Of a DNA stretch of 14,406 bases, positions 1-7,068 are shown one piece after another. Position numbers and translations under genes: made by a program. Positions within the stretch are counted from its first letter, which is position 1. The number at the start of each line of letters is the position of its first letter. Source of the stretch: Gemmatimonadota bacterium (GTDB lineage Bacteria; Gemmatimonadota; Gemmatimonadetes; Gemmatimonadales; Gemmatimonadaceae); contig JAQBPZ010000380.1 of NCBI GenBank assembly GCA_028287225.1, forward strand, positions 1 to 14,406, in the 5' to 3' direction. The notes beneath the pieces are model-generated. The model ran no database searches and was not told the origin of the DNA. It worked only from the letters and a program-made list of their open reading frames with translations.

Positions 1-861
1 GGCGGCGGACGCCGCGTGATCGCCGTCTCGCGCTGGTCCAGCGCGCCGGCCCGCGCGGCGCTCGAGGGCGCCGGCGTGGAGACCGTGCATGCCGACCTGC
101 TGGACCCGCGCGCCCTCGCCGCTCTCCCCGATGCGCCCAACGTGGTCTTCATGGCGGGGCAGAAGTTCGGCTCGTCGGGGAATCCGGCCACGACGTGGGC
201 CATGAACGCCGCCGTGCCGGCGTTCGTGGCCGAACGCTACGCGGCCGCGCGCACCGTGGTCTTCTCCACCGGCAACGTGTATCCGCTCACCACGCCGGCC
301 GGCGGCGGCTCGCGCGAGACCGACGATCCGGCGCCGGTGGGCGAGTACGCCAGCTCGTGCCTGGCGCGCGAGCGGTTGTTCGCCGCGGCAGCGCTGCGGC
401 ACGGCACCCCGGTGTCCATCGTGCGGCTCAACTACGCGCACGACCTGCGTTACGGCGTGCTCACGGACCTCGCGCGACGCATCGCGCGCGGCGAGCCGGT
501 GGACGTGCGCATGGCGTGGGTGAACGTCATCTGGCAGGGGGACGCCAACGCCCTCGCGCTCACGGCCCTCGCGCGCGCCGCTGCACCCGAGCCGTGGATC
601 GTCAACGTGGCCGGCCGCGAGACGCTGCGCGTGGCCGACCTCGCGCGCGGCCTCGCGACCCGCCTCGGCGCGGAGCTTCGCCTGGATGGCGACGAGGCGC
701 CCGATGCGCTCCTCAGTCATGCGGCACGCATGGACGAGCTCCTGGGCGACCCGCTGCTTCCCGTCGGCACCCTGCTCGACTGGGTCGCCGACTGGGTTCG
801 TCGCGGCGGCACCCTCCTCGAGAAGCCCACGAAGTTCGAGCGGCGCGATGGACGGTTCTGA
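1..861 (+). CDS. NAD-dependent epimerase/dehydratase family protein (5'-truncated)
   Basis: Extended short-chain dehydrogenase/reductase-like protein, missing its N-terminus. The frame is open to base 1, reading GGRR before the first possible start (GTG at 16). That start falls after the expected Gly-rich nucleotide-binding loop, so the true start and the GxxGxxG motif lie upstream of the window. Visible family signs, numbered from the GTG codon, are the beta-strand ending VVFMAGQKFG (43-52), the strand FSTGNVYP (83-90) and Tyr111 in GEYASSCLARER. The usual active-site YxxxK reads YASSC here, so the lysine is replaced by Cys115. My recollection is that related proteins share this change, but I could not check. 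The substrate is unknown, probably a sugar or sugar-derived ketone. The stop codon overlaps the next gene by 14 bases, indicating translational coupling and a shared pathway. Confidence 0.85.
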   Translation, partial: GGGRRVIAVSRWSSAPARAALEGAGVETVHADLLDPRALAALPDAPNVVFMAGQKFGSSGNPATTWAMNAAVPAFVAERYAAARTVVFSTGNVYPLTTPAGGGSRETDDPAPVGEYASSCLARERLFAAAALRHGTPVSIVRLNYAHDLRYGVLTDLARRIARGEPVDVRMAWVNVIWQGDANALALTALARAAAPEPWIVNVAGRETLRVADLARGLATRLGAELRLDGDEAPDALLSHAARMDELLGDPLLPVGTLLDWVADWVRRGGTLLEKPTKFERRDGRF

Positions 862-1891
862 GGCCCTGCGCGCCGGTCTCCTCGCGGGCCAGGTCATCCC
901 TGCGCACCCGCTGGCGCTCACGCCGAACCGCACGCTCGACGAGCGGCGCCAGCGCGCCCTCACGCGCTACTACCTCGACGCCGGCGCGGGCGGCATCGCC
1001 GTGGGCGTGCACACCACGCAGTTCGCGATTCGCGACCCGCGCCACGCGCTGCTTCGCCCGGTGCTCGAGCTCGCGGCGGATACGGCGCGCGCCGCGCGCG
1101 GGGCAGCCGAAGGGCCGTGCCTCCTCGTCGCCGGCGCCATCGGGGACACGCGCCAGGCCATGCAGGACGCCGAAACGGCCGCGTCGCTCGGCTATCACGC
1201 CGTGCTCCTGAGCCTCGCCGCCCTGCCGCACGCGAGCGACGCCGAGCTCGTGCGGCACTGCCGCACGGTCGCCGAGGTGCTGCCCCTGTTCGGCTTCTAC
1301 CTGCAGCCCGCGGTGGGCGGGCGCGTGCTCGGCTACCGCTTCTGGCGCGACTTCGCCGACATCGCGCGCGCGTGGGCCATCAAGATCGCCCCCTTCGATC
1401 GCTACCGGACCCTGGACGTCGTGCGCGCCGTCGCCGATTCGGGGCGCACCGACCTCGCGCTGTACACGGGCAACGATGACAGCATCGTCGTGGACCTGCT
1501 GACGCCGATTCCCACCGCCACCGGCACGCGCCACATCACGGGCGGCCTGCTCGGCCAGTACGCCGTGTGGACCCGCGCGGCGGTCGGGCAGATGGAGCGG
1601 ATCCGCGCCGCCCGCGGCGCGGCACTGGACGCCGCGTGGCTCACGGAGGCCGCCGCGCTCACCGACGCGAACGGCGCCGTGTTCGACGCGGCCCACGGAT
1701 TCGCCGGCTGCATCCCCGGCATCCACGAAGTGCTGCGCCGGCAGGGCCTCCTCGCCGGCACCTGGTGCCTCGACCCGGCGGAACGCCTCTCGCCGGGCCA
1801 GGCCGAAGAGCTGGACCGCGTGATCGCCGCCTATCCCGGGCTCACCGACGACGAGTTCGTGCGGGAGAATGTGGATCGGTGGATGGCGTGA
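848..1891 (+). CDS. Dihydrodipicolinate synthase/N-acetylneuraminate lyase family aldolase
   Basis: 347-residue class I aldolase of the DapA/NanA superfamily, a cytosolic TIM barrel that joins or cleaves pyruvate-type substrates through a Schiff base. Lys179 in WAIKIAPFDRYRTL is in the position of the Schiff-base lysine. Tyr151 in GFYLQPAVGG corresponds to the conserved catalytic tyrosine of the family. The N-terminal strand (VIPAHPLAL, 16-24) and GAGGIAVGVHTTQF (46-59) resemble the usual TPF and GT-rich segments but are divergent, so true DapA function in lysine synthesis is unlikely. At 347 residues it is longer than the typical 290-300, with an extra C-terminal helical tail. The ATG at 848 was chosen because it precedes the first barrel strand and overlaps the epimerase stop. 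Together with the epimerase it probably acts in catabolism of a sugar acid or similar compound. The exact substrate cannot be read from the sequence. Confidence 0.88.
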   Translation: MDGSEALRAGLLAGQVIPAHPLALTPNRTLDERRQRALTRYYLDAGAGGIAVGVHTTQFAIRDPRHALLRPVLELAADTARAARGAAEGPCLLVAGAIGDTRQAMQDAETAASLGYHAVLLSLAALPHASDAELVRHCRTVAEVLPLFGFYLQPAVGGRVLGYRFWRDFADIARAWAIKIAPFDRYRTLDVVRAVADSGRTDLALYTGNDDSIVVDLLTPIPTATGTRHITGGLLGQYAVWTRAAVGQMERIRAARGAALDAAWLTEAAALTDANGAVFDAAHGFAGCIPGIHEVLRRQGLLAGTWCLDPAERLSPGQAEELDRVIAAYPGLTDDEFVRENVDRWMA

Positions 1892-2167
1892 GGGATTAGG
1901 GATCAGGGATTAGGAACTGCCCGGGACGCCCCTCGGACGGGTGTCACCCCGCACGAGCGCAGCGAGTGTCCCTGCATCGCGTCCCGTGCTCGTGGCCAGC
2001 ATCAGTCACGGGATAGAATGTACCGACACTCGGTCGCGTAGTTCACCCCTCGCGCAGCGTCGGGGCTCCCTCCTGCGGGATGACAGCCGCCCGGGACGCC
2101 ATTCTCCGACACGCGGGTCCACAGCTCGAGGGGCGCGCGCAGTTCCTAATCCCTAATCCCTAATCCC
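1892..2167. repeat. Repeat element bounded by 29-bp inverted repeats, in a convergent gap
   Basis: The left arm (1892-1920) and right arm (2139-2167) are 29 bases each and are reverse complements with one mismatch (C at 1904 where the right arm predicts T). Both consist of GGGATTA-type heptamers followed by GGAACTGC. A nested second inverted pair lies inside: TGTCACCCCGCACGAGCG at 1942-1959 faces TGTCATCCCGCAGGAGGG on the minus strand at 2068-2085 (15 of 18 identical). A direct repeat GCCCGGGACGCC occurs at 1919-1930 and 2089-2100. The left arm begins immediately after the aldolase stop codon. The right arm ends 21 bases before the stop of the convergent gene, and 2168-2188 carries further degenerate heptamers. 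No credible protein is encoded. It could be a dispersed MITE-like element or a bidirectional terminator; the sequence alone does not decide. Confidence 0.8.
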
Positions 2168-2188
2168 GCTTCAATCCCTGATCCCTCC

Positions 2189-2692
2189 CTACTGCTCCCC
2201 GAATCCCGCCAGCTCGGCGATCCACGACTCCTTCGCCCGCTTCTCGAACCCCGAGCGGAACTTGCCCAGGTCGGTGATGCTCGTGTCGAACACCACCGTG
2301 TTCTTCGTGATGGCTTCCGACTGCACGAGCGCCGGCACCTGGTCGCGCGTCGTGCTCTGCACCACGCTCTCGGCGCCGCGGTAGAACACGCGGCCGCCCC
2401 CGACGAGGTTCGCCCCCACCGTCCCCTCCAGGCCCTGGAGCACCCGGAACAGCCCGTCGATCGAGCAGCCCGTGGCGCCGGCCGTGCTCTGGTCCACCGC
2501 CACCACCAGAAAGCGGTTGTCGCGGAACTGGCTTCCCACGGTCAGCGGCTCGCCGTGCGCCTTCCAGTTGGCCAGGTGCTCGTCCACGCCCTTGAGGAGC
2601 GCGGCGGTGCCCGCCTCGGTGAGCGGGCGGTCGCTGCCGAAGATCCAGACACGCGACGCGTCGGGCAGGGTCTCGAAGGAAACGACAGGCAT
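2189..2692 (-). CDS. Conserved protein of unknown function, often labelled 'ABC transporter ATPase'
   Basis: 167-residue soluble protein with no signal peptide or membrane segment. Recognisable blocks are SRVWIFGSDRPL (13-24), WKAHGEPL (43-50) and FLVVAVDQSTAGATGCSIDG (61-80). From memory, these match a small family common in Bacteroidetes and Gemmatimonadota whose database label 'ABC transporter ATPase' has no basis here: there is no Walker A, signature or Walker B motif. Cys76 in the ATGCSID block and the nearby acidic residues are the most obvious candidates for a functional site. The frame stays open upstream to 2788, but homology-like sequence begins only at MPVVSFETLP, so the ATG at 2692 was chosen. 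It is divergent from the hybrid kinase gene and convergent with the aldolase. No function can be assigned. Confidence 0.85.
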   Translation of the reverse strand: MPVVSFETLPDASRVWIFGSDRPLTEAGTAALLKGVDEHLANWKAHGEPLTVGSQFRDNRFLVVAVDQSTAGATGCSIDGLFRVLQGLEGTVGANLVGGGRVFYRGAESVVQSTTRDQVPALVQSEAITKNTVVFDTSITDLGKFRSGFEKRAKESWIAELAGFGEQ

Positions 2693-2757
2693 GGGCGGCT
2701 GGGGCACGGGAAGCGCAAGGAGCGGGCTGCCACTCGCGCGCGGAACGTACGGAGCGC

Positions 2758-2763
2758 AAGATA
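2758..2763 (-). promoter_or_regulatory. Candidate -10 element (TATCTT) in the divergent spacer 2693-2793
   Basis: On the minus strand the spacer reads AGAGTATCTTGCGC, placing a TATCTT hexamer 65 bases upstream of the ATG at 2692. It is one of the few A/T-rich spots in the 101-bp divergent region. On the plus strand the same spot reads GATACTCT, so a promoter for the kinase could overlap it. No convincing -35 hexamer is visible. The assignment rests on recurrence of similar TATCnTT words upstream of other genes in the window. Confidence 0.35.
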
Positions 2764-2793
2764 CTCTGCTGAGCGTCTCCCCTTCCACTCGTG

Positions 2794-5172
2794 ATGTCCC
2801 CCGACCCGCGTCCCTCGTCCGCCCGCTCCGCCACGCCCCGCCCGGCCGAACAGCCGGGCGCGTCGCATGACGAACGGTACAGGCCGCTCTTCGTGCACTC
2901 GCCGCAGCCCGGCTGGGTGTACGACGTGGCCACGCTCCGCTTCCTCGAGGTCAACGAGGCGGCGGTGCGCAGCTACGGGTGGACGCGGGACGAGTTCCTC
3001 GGCATGACCCTGCGGGACATCCGGCCTCCCGACGAGCAGGGCACGCTGGACAGCCTCCTCGCCGCGACGCCGGGCCACGACCGCCACGCGTCGTCGTCGC
3101 TGCACCGCACGCGCAGCGGCGCGCTGCGGCAGGTGGAGATCAGCTCCTATCCCGTGGAGTTCGACGGACACGACGCGCGCATGGTGCTCGTGCAGGACGT
3201 GAGCGAGCGCCTCGCCACGCAGGAAGCGCTCGTCCGCAGCGAGCAGAAGTACCGCATGCTCATCGAGCAGCTGCAGGACGTCTTCTTCCGCACCGACGAG
3301 CAGGGGCTCTGGACCTTTCTCAACCCGGCGTGGACCATCCTCACCGGGCACGAGGTGTCCACGAGCGTCGGCACCCACTTCCTCAGCTACGCGCACCCGT
3401 CCGACCGCGCCCTGCTGCTCGACGCCTTCCGCCCGCTCACCGACGGCTCCGTTGAGAGCACCGTCGTGGAGGTGCGCTACTTCCACCGCGAGGGCGGATA
3501 CAGCTGGGTGGAGGCGAGCACGCGCTGCCTGCGGGACGACGACGGGCGCTTCGTCGGCACCACCGGCACCCTGCGCGACGTCACCGCCCGCCGCGCCGCC
3601 GACGAGGAGCGCGAGCGGCTCGCCACCAACGTCCGCCAGCTCCTCGACGCTTCCGGCGAGGGGATCGTCGGTCTCGACTCTCTCGGCCTCGTCACCTTCA
3701 TCAACCGGCGCGGCTCGGAGATGCTCGGCTACGAGCCCGACGAGCTCGTGGGACGGTCGATGCACGACGCCACGCACTACTCGCATCCCGACGGCACCGC
3801 GTATCGCGTGGCCGAGTGTCCCATGCAGGCCGCCGCGACGGAGGGCATCTCGTGCGCGGTGGACGACGAGGTGCTCTGGCGCAAGGACGGCATCGCCCTG
3901 CGCGTGGAGTACGTCTCGTCGCCGGTGTGGGAGCACGGGCGCGTGTCCGGCGCGGTGGTGAACTTCCGCGACACCACCGCGCGCAAGCGCGCCGAGCTGG
4001 AGCTAATCGTCGCGCGCGACGCGGCGGAGGCGGCGAACCGCGCGAAGAGCGACTTCCTCGCGCGCATGAGCCACGAGCTGCGCACCCCGCTCAACTCCAT
4101 CATCGGCTTCGCCAACGTCCTCCTCAAGAACAAGCGCGACCAGCTCGACGAGGGCGACCTCTCGTACCTCACCCGCATCGCGACGAACGGCCGCCACCTG
4201 CTCGGGCTGATCAACGACATCCTCGACCTGTCGAAGATCGAGGCCGGCCACATGACGCTGGACGTGACCCCGGTGCGGCTGGACGCGCTGGTGCGCGACA
4301 CGGTCCACGAGATGGAGGGCCAGACGCGCGGGCGCGACGTCACGCTGCGCGCCGAGCTGCCGGAATCCGTGGGCGTCCTCGATGCCGACGAGGCGCGCAT
4401 GCGGCAGGTGCTCGTGAACCTCATCGGCAACGCGCTCAAGTTCACCGAGCGCGGCGAGGTCGTGGTGCGCGTCGCCGCGGACGACGCGGGCCATCCCACG
4501 CTGCTCGAGGTGCGGGACACCGGCATCGGCATTCCCGCCGACCGGCTCGACGCGATCTTCAACGTGTTCGAGCAGGCGGAGTCGATGATCAACCGCCGCT
4601 TCGGCGGCACGGGTCTCGGCCTGGCCATCTCGCGCTCGCTCTGCGAGCTGATGGGACACCGGCTCGAGGTGAGCAGCGTGGAGGGCGAGGGCACGACGAT
4701 GTCGGTGATCATCGGCCAGGGACTCGGCGCGGGGCGCCCTCGCACGCCGTCGAACAGCACCGCCGTCGTGCCGCCGGTCCCGAACCCCGCCGCGCCCGAT
4801 GCCGCCGGCCAGACGGTGCTCGTGGTGGACGACGACGCCGACGCGCGCGTCATCCTCGGCGACTACCTGGAGGAGGCGGGGTGCCGCATCGTCATCGCCT
4901 CCACCGGCGTGGAGGCGCTGCGCCTCGCGCGCGAGGTGCGGCCCGCGATGATCTTCCTCGATCTCCGGCTGCCGCGCATCAGCGGCTTCGACGTGCTGCG
5001 CATCCTCCAGGCGGACGAGGATCTCCGCGACACCCCGGTCGTCGTGGCCAGCGTGGTCGGCACCGAATCGCGCAGCGCGCTCGTCGGCGCGTCCGCGATC
5101 CTCGACAAGCCGCTGGCGCGTGCCGACGTGTTCGACGCGGTGCGCCGCCTGCTGCCCGCCGCGGCGCGCTGA
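2794..5172 (+). CDS. Hybrid sensor histidine kinase, PAS-PAS-PAS-HisKA-HATPase-REC
   Basis: 792-residue cytosolic kinase with no membrane segment. PAS1 spans about 28-140 (WVYDVATLRFLEVNEAA), PAS2 about 148-268 and PAS3 about 277-397. PAS3 carries the HPDG...ECPM insertion and a WRKDG strand typical of one PAS subtype. The dimerisation domain has the phospho-acceptor His427 in ARMSHELRTPLN. The ATPase domain is intact: N box NLIGNALKF with Asn546, G1 box DTGIGIP from Asp575, F box FEQAE, and G2 box GGTGLGL (604-610). After a Pro/Ala linker (650-672), the receiver has acidic DDD near 679-681, phospho-acceptor Asp723 in FLDLRLP, and a conserved lysine in LDKPL. All catalytic residues are present, so it should autophosphorylate and pass phosphate to its own receiver. 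ATG 2794 was preferred over GTG 2791. The ligand is unknown and no dedicated output regulator is adjacent. Confidence 0.93.
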   Translation: MSPDPRPSSARSATPRPAEQPGASHDERYRPLFVHSPQPGWVYDVATLRFLEVNEAAVRSYGWTRDEFLGMTLRDIRPPDEQGTLDSLLAATPGHDRHASSSLHRTRSGALRQVEISSYPVEFDGHDARMVLVQDVSERLATQEALVRSEQKYRMLIEQLQDVFFRTDEQGLWTFLNPAWTILTGHEVSTSVGTHFLSYAHPSDRALLLDAFRPLTDGSVESTVVEVRYFHREGGYSWVEASTRCLRDDDGRFVGTTGTLRDVTARRAADEERERLATNVRQLLDASGEGIVGLDSLGLVTFINRRGSEMLGYEPDELVGRSMHDATHYSHPDGTAYRVAECPMQAAATEGISCAVDDEVLWRKDGIALRVEYVSSPVWEHGRVSGAVVNFRDTTARKRAELELIVARDAAEAANRAKSDFLARMSHELRTPLNSIIGFANVLLKNKRDQLDEGDLSYLTRIATNGRHLLGLINDILDLSKIEAGHMTLDVTPVRLDALVRDTVHEMEGQTRGRDVTLRAELPESVGVLDADEARMRQVLVNLIGNALKFTERGEVVVRVAADDAGHPTLLEVRDTGIGIPADRLDAIFNVFEQAESMINRRFGGTGLGLAISRSLCELMGHRLEVSSVEGEGTTMSVIIGQGLGAGRPRTPSNSTAVVPPVPNPAAPDAAGQTVLVVDDDADARVILGDYLEEAGCRIVIASTGVEALRLAREVRPAMIFLDLRLPRISGFDVLRILQADEDLRDTPVVVASVVGTESRSALVGASAILDKPLARADVFDAVRRLLPAAAR

Positions 5173-5191
5173 CGCTCTCGTCGACGGTCGG

Positions 5192-5800
5192 ATGAGCCTC
5201 CCGCACCTGATCGCCGCGCTCGCCGCGGTGGCGACCCTCGCGCTCGCGCTGGCCACCCGGTACTCCGCGGCCCAGCGGCTCGACGACGCCCTGGAGCGGT
5301 TCGCGGGCACGCACCGCGAGCTCACCACTCCCTTCGCCCGGTTCGGCACCCTTCCCGGCGAGCGATACATCCACCCGCTCATCGGCGCGGTGTCGGCGGC
5401 GGCGGTCCTCCTGCTGCGTCCGGACGGCGCGGTGTGGCGCGCCGTGGTGCCCCTCGCCGCCGCCTCGCTCGGCGCGATCGTCGCGCATCACGCGGTGAAG
5501 TTCGTGTACCATCGCCCCCGCCCCCGCGCGGCGCTCGATCGCGGCAAGACGGAGGCGGCCTTCCCCAGCGGCCACTCCGCCGACGCCACCGCGGTCGTCG
5601 TCACCGCCGCGTACATCCTCGTGCGCGAGGGCATCCTCCCCGCCCCGGTCGCCGTCACGGTGGCGCTCGTCCTGGCCCTTGCCACCGGCATCAGCCGCGT
5701 CGCCCTTGGCTGGCACTGGGGAACGGACGTCCTGGGCGGCTGGCTCACCGGCATCGCCGTGGCCGCCGAGTGCTGCGTGCTCTACGGAGGACTGCGGTAG
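5192..5800 (+). CDS. PAP2-family membrane phosphatase
   Basis: 202-residue integral membrane protein of the type 2 phosphatidic acid phosphatase family, which hydrolyses lipid phosphates such as undecaprenyl pyrophosphate or phosphatidate. The three-part active-site signature is complete: Lys103-(X6)-Arg110-Pro111 in KFVYHRPRP, PSGH at 125-128, and Ser168-Arg169-(X5)-His175-(X3)-Asp179 in SRVALGWHWGTD. Hydrophobic helices lie near 5-22, 62-76, 84-102, 130-145, 152-167 and 180-198. ATG 5192 was chosen because it gives a normal N-terminal helix. The upstream extension would run back into the kinase gene in another frame with poor composition. It starts 19 bases after the kinase stop on the same strand and is likely cotranscribed. 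The precise lipid substrate is not evident. Confidence 0.93.
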   Translation: MSLPHLIAALAAVATLALALATRYSAAQRLDDALERFAGTHRELTTPFARFGTLPGERYIHPLIGAVSAAAVLLLRPDGAVWRAVVPLAAASLGAIVAHHAVKFVYHRPRPRAALDRGKTEAAFPSGHSADATAVVVTAAYILVREGILPAPVAVTVALVLALATGISRVALGWHWGTDVLGGWLTGIAVAAECCVLYGGLR

Positions 5801-5807
5801 GAACCGA

Positions 5808-5855
5808 AAACGAGACCGAGTAACGAGTAACGAGTAACGAGTATGGAGTAACGAG
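5808..5855. repeat. Heptamer tandem repeat (TAACGAG)n between convergent genes
   Basis: The spacer between the PAP2 stop (5800) and the stop of the minus-strand epimerase (5869) is built of 7-base units. Exact TAACGAG copies lie at 5821-5827, 5828-5834, 5835-5841 and 5849-5855, with variants AAACGAG (5808-5814), ACCGAG (5815-5820) and TATGGAG (5842-5848). The array is much less GC-rich than its surroundings. It resembles in style the GGGATTA heptamers at 1892-2187, which also lie in a convergent gap. Slippage or a role in transcription ends are both possible. Confidence 0.85.
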
Positions 5856-5868
5856 CAACCCTGGCGCC

Positions 5869-6795
5869 TTACCGCCCGAGCATGCTCCGCAGGGCCTGCT
5901 CCAGCGTCGGGTGCGCGAACGCGAAGCCCTGCGCCAGCAGTACCCGCGGCATCACGCGCTGCCCGGCGAGGATGGTCTCCTCCGCCATCTCGCCGTAGAG
6001 CAGCTGCAGCGCGAAGGCCGGCACCGGGATCAGCGCGGGCCGCGCCAGCACCCGCCCGAGCGTCGTCGCGAACTCGGCGTTCGTCACCGGGGTGGGCGCC
6101 ACGAGGTTCACCGGCCCGCGGATCGCGTCCGTCCACAGCGCCTGCTCGATCCCGCGCACCTCGTCTTCCAGCGAGATCCAGCTCAGCCACTGCCGGCCAG
6201 TGCCGATCGGTCCACCCGCACCCAGGCGGAACGGCGTCAGCAGCTTCTCCAGTGCGCCGCCCTCGGGATGCAGGACCACGCCCGTTCGCAGGAAGGCCAC
6301 GCGCGCTCCCGCGGCCACCGCGGGCTGCGCGGCCTCCTCCCAGGCCTGGCAGACGGTGGGCAGGAAGCCGCGGCCCGGCGCGCTCGTCTCGTCCAGCAGC
6401 TCGTCGCCGCGGTCACCGTAGAACCCCACGGCGGACCCGCTCAGGAAGACCGGGCGCGGGCCGTCCAGCGCCGCGATGGCGCGGGCGAGGAGTGCGGTGG
6501 ACTGCACCCGGCTGTCGCGGATGGCGGCCTTCCGGGCCGGTGTCCAGCGGTGTGCCACCGGCTCGCCGGCGAGGTGCACCACCGCGGTGGCGCCGGCCAT
6601 CGCCGCGGGATCCAGGACGCCGCGTGCCGGGTCCCACAGGAAGTCGCCGGCGTGCCCGGTTGCCGACCGCACGAGCCGGCGCACCGTCTGGCCGCGCGCA
6701 CGCAACCGGTCCACGAGGGCGCGTCCGATGAGCCCGGAGGCGCCCGTCACGAGGATGGTACCCGCCGGTCCGGCGGTGAAGCTGTCGGTGATCAT
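5869..6795 (-). CDS. TIGR01777-family NAD(P)-dependent epimerase (SDR39U1/YfcH-like)
   Basis: 308-residue extended SDR-fold protein, cytosolic. The N-terminal nucleotide-binding motif TGASGLIG is at 17-24, followed by VVHLAGEPV (72-80). The family-typical FYGDRGDELLDE block begins at residue 125, and CQAWEEAA lies near 149-156. The conserved WE replaces the classical YxxxK pattern, as is normal for this family. LRTGVVLHPEGGAL and the C-terminal PAFALQLLYGEMAEETILAGQRVMP segment also match the group closely. Length is as expected. These proteins are often annotated as putative sugar-nucleotide epimerases or linked to cell division, but the substrate is not established. ATG 6795 sits just before the first strand. 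It lies 57 bases downstream of the 71-residue FlgM-like gene on the same strand, so the two may share a transcript. Confidence 0.92.
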   Translation of the reverse strand: MITDSFTAGPAGTILVTGASGLIGRALVDRLRARGQTVRRLVRSATGHAGDFLWDPARGVLDPAAMAGATAVVHLAGEPVAHRWTPARKAAIRDSRVQSTALLARAIAALDGPRPVFLSGSAVGFYGDRGDELLDETSAPGRGFLPTVCQAWEEAAQPAVAAGARVAFLRTGVVLHPEGGALEKLLTPFRLGAGGPIGTGRQWLSWISLEDEVRGIEQALWTDAIRGPVNLVAPTPVTNAEFATTLGRVLARPALIPVPAFALQLLYGEMAEETILAGQRVMPRVLLAQGFAFAHPTLEQALRSMLGR

Positions 6796-6852
6796 GAGAC
6801 TGCGGGCGGCAAGTTGTACGCCCCGGCCAGGCTCACCACCGTGCGCGGAGCC

Positions 6853-7068
6853 TCAGAGGTCGCCGCTGGCGGCGACCCGCTCCGAGAGCTGGTCCATGGC
6901 GGCCGGCGACGCGTAATATCCGGATCGCACGCGCTCGCGGAGCAGGGCGGCCCGCGTCGCGCTCAGGCGGCGCGAGTGGCCGGCGCCCGAGTCGTCCGGC
7001 GCGGGAGGCCGCGCCGCGGACGATGGGGTCTGGCGCATGGCGCTGTCCCACTCGGGATGGAAGTGCAT
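6853..7068 (-). CDS. Small FlgM-like protein, possible anti-sigma factor
   Basis: 71-residue soluble protein. The N-terminal half is polar, proline-rich and probably disordered (PSSAARPPAPDDSG, 15-28). The C-terminal half is helical and charged: LSATRAALLRERVRSGYYAS followed by PAAMDQLSERVAASGDL. The pattern of Arg-rich helix, V-x-S-G-x-Y, then an amphipathic helix resembles the sigma-28-binding end of FlgM, which is also intrinsically disordered. FlgM is usually about 90-100 residues, so this would be a short version. The start is well supported: ATG 7068 is preceded by a good Shine-Dalgarno, GAGGGGA at 7071-7077 on the minus strand. It is divergent from the sigma-54 activator, and a FliA-like sigma gene lies 2.1 kb away. 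The gene call is solid; the FlgM relation is a weak motif-based inference. Confidence 0.7.
   Translation of the reverse strand: MHFHPEWDSAMRQTPSSAARPPAPDDSGAGHSRRLSATRAALLRERVRSGYYASPAAMDQLSERVAASGDL

Noticed and set aside
713..1726. Long minus-strand frame opposite the epimerase and aldolase genes
   Set aside because: Low-complexity Arg/Gly/Ala/His translation with no recognisable motif; it is a shadow of the real plus-strand genes.
1941..2156. Short plus-strand frame (71 codons) within the inverted-repeat element
   Set aside because: It lies wholly inside repeat DNA, lacks a ribosome-binding site and has no protein-like pattern.
4003..5382. Long minus-strand frame opposite the cytosolic hybrid kinase
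   Set aside because: The plus strand carries intact kinase and receiver motifs throughout; the opposite frame has shadow composition only.
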